From NCBI GenBank assembly GCA_030600745.1, contig JAUVLL010000184.1, forward strand, positions 1 to 6,788: 6,788 bases of DNA. Direction: 5' to 3'. Below are positions 5,481 to 6,788 of this stretch, piece after piece. The translations under genes and the position numbers were made by a program. The notes under the pieces are model-generated. The model searched no databases. It was not told the origin of the DNA and worked only from the letters and a program-made list of their open reading frames with translations. Source of the stretch: Spirochaetaceae bacterium. GTDB taxonomy: Bacteria; Spirochaetota; Spirochaetia; B11-G9. How positions within the stretch are numbered: the stretch's first letter is position 1; the number at the start of each line of letters is the position of its first letter.

Positions 5481-5711
5481 ATGGAAGAAGATTTCTATGA
5501 TGACAGTTTTGATGATTACGAAAATGAATTTGAGGATAAATACTCAGAAATAGAAAAGGACCTGCTTGATGATGAATTTGATGATGACTGTGAAGATGAC
5601 GATGACGAATTTGAAGAAAATCTTGACACCGACGAAGAAGATATGCTGGAAGAAGAAGATGATGATATGGACTATGATGACGGCCTTGACTATGATGATT
5701 TCGATGAATGA
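5481..5711 (+). CDS. Small, extremely acidic protein of unknown function
   Basis: I do not recognise this 76-residue product. By my count it has 29 Asp and 18 Glu (62%), only two Lys, no Arg or His, eleven Phe/Tyr spread through the chain, and one Cys. Patterns such as DYDDGLDYDDFDE recur towards the end. It has no hydrophobic segment or signal peptide and is probably largely disordered with a pI near or below 4. Evidence that it is a gene: the ATG is preceded by GGGAGG (spacing about 11 nt from GGAGG), it follows cheX by only 28 nt on the same strand, and it lacks a promoter of its own. Against it: low-complexity GAT/GAA sequence easily stays open. Its last 22 bp overlap the end of rsfS convergently. 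A DNA- or RNA-mimic, a cation-binding protein, or a CheX partner are all possible, with nothing to choose between them here. Confidence 0.72.
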   Translation: MEEDFYDDSFDDYENEFEDKYSEIEKDLLDDEFDDDCEDDDDEFEENLDTDEEDMLEEEDDDMDYDDGLDYDDFDE

Positions 5712-6061
5712 TAGATAATCTCACCTGAAAACCATAACTTATCAAGATTATAGAATTCTCTCATCTCCTTATTCATTATGTTAATAATGTAGTTTCCGCA
5801 ATCTATAAGTTCCCATCCGTCATCAGCTATCTGCTTGTGACGTCTTAAAATACCCACTTTATTTGTATCTAACATAACCTTAAGCTGCCGTACTAAACCC
5901 TTTAGATGTCCGATACTGTTGCTTGTAGCAATAATAATATAGTCTGTCCAGCTATTCTGATCCCTGACATCTATAACAAGAACATTTTTACCATTATGCT
6001 CACTAATAAACTCACCAATTTCTATTGCTATAGATTTGTCAGTTTTTACAATATCTTCCAT
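5690..6061 (-). CDS. rsfS: RsfS, ribosomal silencing factor (Iojap/YbeB family)
   Basis: RsfS binds protein uL14 on the large ribosomal subunit and blocks joining with the small subunit, lowering translation when nutrients are scarce. The 123-residue product shows the family pattern: VLVIDVRD, TDYIIIAT at 39-46, HLKGLVRQL, WELIDCG at 83-89 and REFYNLDKLW at 101-110. The segment usually reading VHIF is INIM here, a mild divergence. I chose the ATG at 6061 (AAGGA 5 nt upstream) over the TTG one codon earlier. The gene overlaps the LCP gene by 23 nt, so translation is probably coupled. The rsfS stop lies inside the plus-strand acidic gene, with no terminator hairpin plus T-run visible in either direction. 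Confidence 0.93.
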   Translation of the reverse strand: MEDIVKTDKSIAIEIGEFISEHNGKNVLVIDVRDQNSWTDYIIIATSNSIGHLKGLVRQLKVMLDTNKVGILRRHKQIADDGWELIDCGNYIINIMNKEMREFYNLDKLWFSGEIIYHSSKSS

Positions 6062-6788
6062 CAAAATCCTTCCCCAATATAATTATTATTTCTGAATTAT
6101 TTAAAACTGTAGTCATTGTTTTGTCAAAATATTTTTCAGGATCATATGAAATCTCATTACAAAGAATTATTTCCGCAACTTTTTCTGCCGTTGTTCGATC
6201 TCCATTACGACTTACAATAACAGTATTTTCAAGAACATTATCGTCGAAATTTGCAATCCTCGAAATGTCGTAACCAAAACTCTTAAAAACCTGTGCTGTT
6301 CTGTTTGCCAGACCGGTTTCACTCGTTCCATTTAAAATATCCATTGTTATATTAAGTTCATCTGCACTTATTACTTCAGTATTCGCAAGAGAAACAATAG
6401 TCTGCTGAACGGTTTCCCTTAGAAGATTACCTTCATAGTGCGGGAAAAGCAGATTCTTTTCACCTACTAATCGGGAAATTCCTAAAACCCGCTGAAAAAC
6501 TATTCGTTCCGTATCCAGTTTAGTGAATATCCCAAAAAAAGAAAGAAAAGCATCTCTTTTGAGATTTGTATCAATATATGATCTAAAATATGTGGCAAAT
6601 TCTTTATTTTTTAAAAATTTGCTATTAATATCAAATTGAGTAAAAAGGGACTGCAGTATCTTTTGTCTTCTACTGATATGCTCAACATCAGATAATGATC
6701 CATCATTATATTCCATATAAGCAATAGTTTTAAATCCATCAAGAACAAGATTCCCGGATGGCAGTAAAACAGGATTATCCGGATTAAG
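6039..6788 (-). CDS. LytR-CpsA-Psr (LCP) family protein with LytR_C domain, C-terminal part (5' end outside window)
   Basis: The frame is open from the window edge to a TGA at 6041-6039, giving 249 residues with no N-terminus. The fragment begins in the last third of the LCP catalytic domain (LVLDGFKTIAYMEYNDG at 14-30, then SRRQKILQSLF). LCP enzymes transfer lipid-linked glycopolymers to the cell wall. A connecting region follows, then a LytR_C domain from about residue 145 (ITMDILNGTSETGLANR, FGYDISRIANFDDN, ending with IIILGKDFDG). In most LCP proteins the first motif reads YxRxR; here it is Tyr-Met-Glu-Tyr-Asn, so the first arginine is replaced by Glu while the later RRQ is kept. Spirochaetes lack classical wall teichoic acids, so the substrate is unknown. 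An ATG at 6716 could be mistaken for the start, but the homology clearly continues upstream of it. Confidence 0.88.
   Translation of the reverse strand, partial: LNPDNPVLLPSGNLVLDGFKTIAYMEYNDGSLSDVEHISRRQKILQSLFTQFDINSKFLKNKEFATYFRSYIDTNLKRDAFLSFFGIFTKLDTERIVFQRVLGISRLVGEKNLLFPHYEGNLLRETVQQTIVSLANTEVISADELNITMDILNGTSETGLANRTAQVFKSFGYDISRIANFDDNVLENTVIVSRNGDRTTAEKVAEIILCNEISYDPEKYFDKTMTTVLNNSEIIIILGKDFDGRYCKN

Noticed and set aside
5479..5745. Minus-strand 88-codon open frame rich in His
   Set aside because: It is the exact antisense of the Asp/Glu-rich gene (GAT/GAA read backwards gives His/Ser/Phe-type codons), has no ribosome-binding site, and overlaps the end of rsfS in another frame.
5715..5750. 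Inverted repeat ATAATCT/AGATTAT after the acidic gene
   Set aside because: Loop of over 20 nt, AT-only-like stem and no T-tract; not credible as a terminator, and it lies within rsfS coding sequence.

Overview
The window suggests a chromosomal segment of an AT-rich spirochaete (most likely Spirochaetales). The evidence is gene order: rsfS, ispE/spoVG, rplY (ctc), pth, tilS and ftsH lie in one run, an order I recall from Borrelia (rsfS-spoVG-ctc-pth-tilS-ftsH). The ispE...spoVG...ctc-pth...tilS...ftsH backbone is also shared with Bacillus. No insertion sequence, CRISPR array or phage gene is visible. The species is not identifiable from what I can see.

Layout on the minus strand, in order of transcription. 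(1) 6788-5690: the 3' part of a LytR-CpsA-Psr (LCP) family gene with a LytR_C domain, overlapping rsfS, the ribosomal silencing factor. (2) 4905-3709: ispE (isoprenoid precursor synthesis) and spoVG (nucleic-acid-binding regulator), 21 nt apart. (3) 3693-1: a promoter, a short GC-richer leader with several hairpins, tRNA-Gln(UUG), then rplY, pth, tilS and ftsH. The last four are tightly packed with overlapping ends, and ftsH runs off the window. The theme is translation and quality control: 5S rRNA-binding L25, peptidyl-tRNA recycling, tRNA-Ile2 lysidine modification and membrane proteolysis.

The exception is a two-gene plus-strand module at 4949-5711, set between the minus-strand blocks. It holds a CheX-type CheY-P phosphatase gene driven by a perfect TTGACA-N17-TATAAT promoter, followed by a small, extremely acidic protein (47 of 76 residues Asp/Glu) that I do not recognise. 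The promoter sits so close to the cheX ATG that the transcript is predicted to be leaderless. The module's tail overlaps the end of rsfS convergently, and its promoter appears to overlap that of ispE.

The points most worth following up are the leaderless cheX, the cheX-linked acidic protein, the structured leader before tRNA-Gln, and the pth start. pth has no ATG/GTG/TTG near its conserved first strand, and its only usual starts lie inside the Glu-rich tail codons of rplY. Most of the rest is conserved housekeeping DNA.
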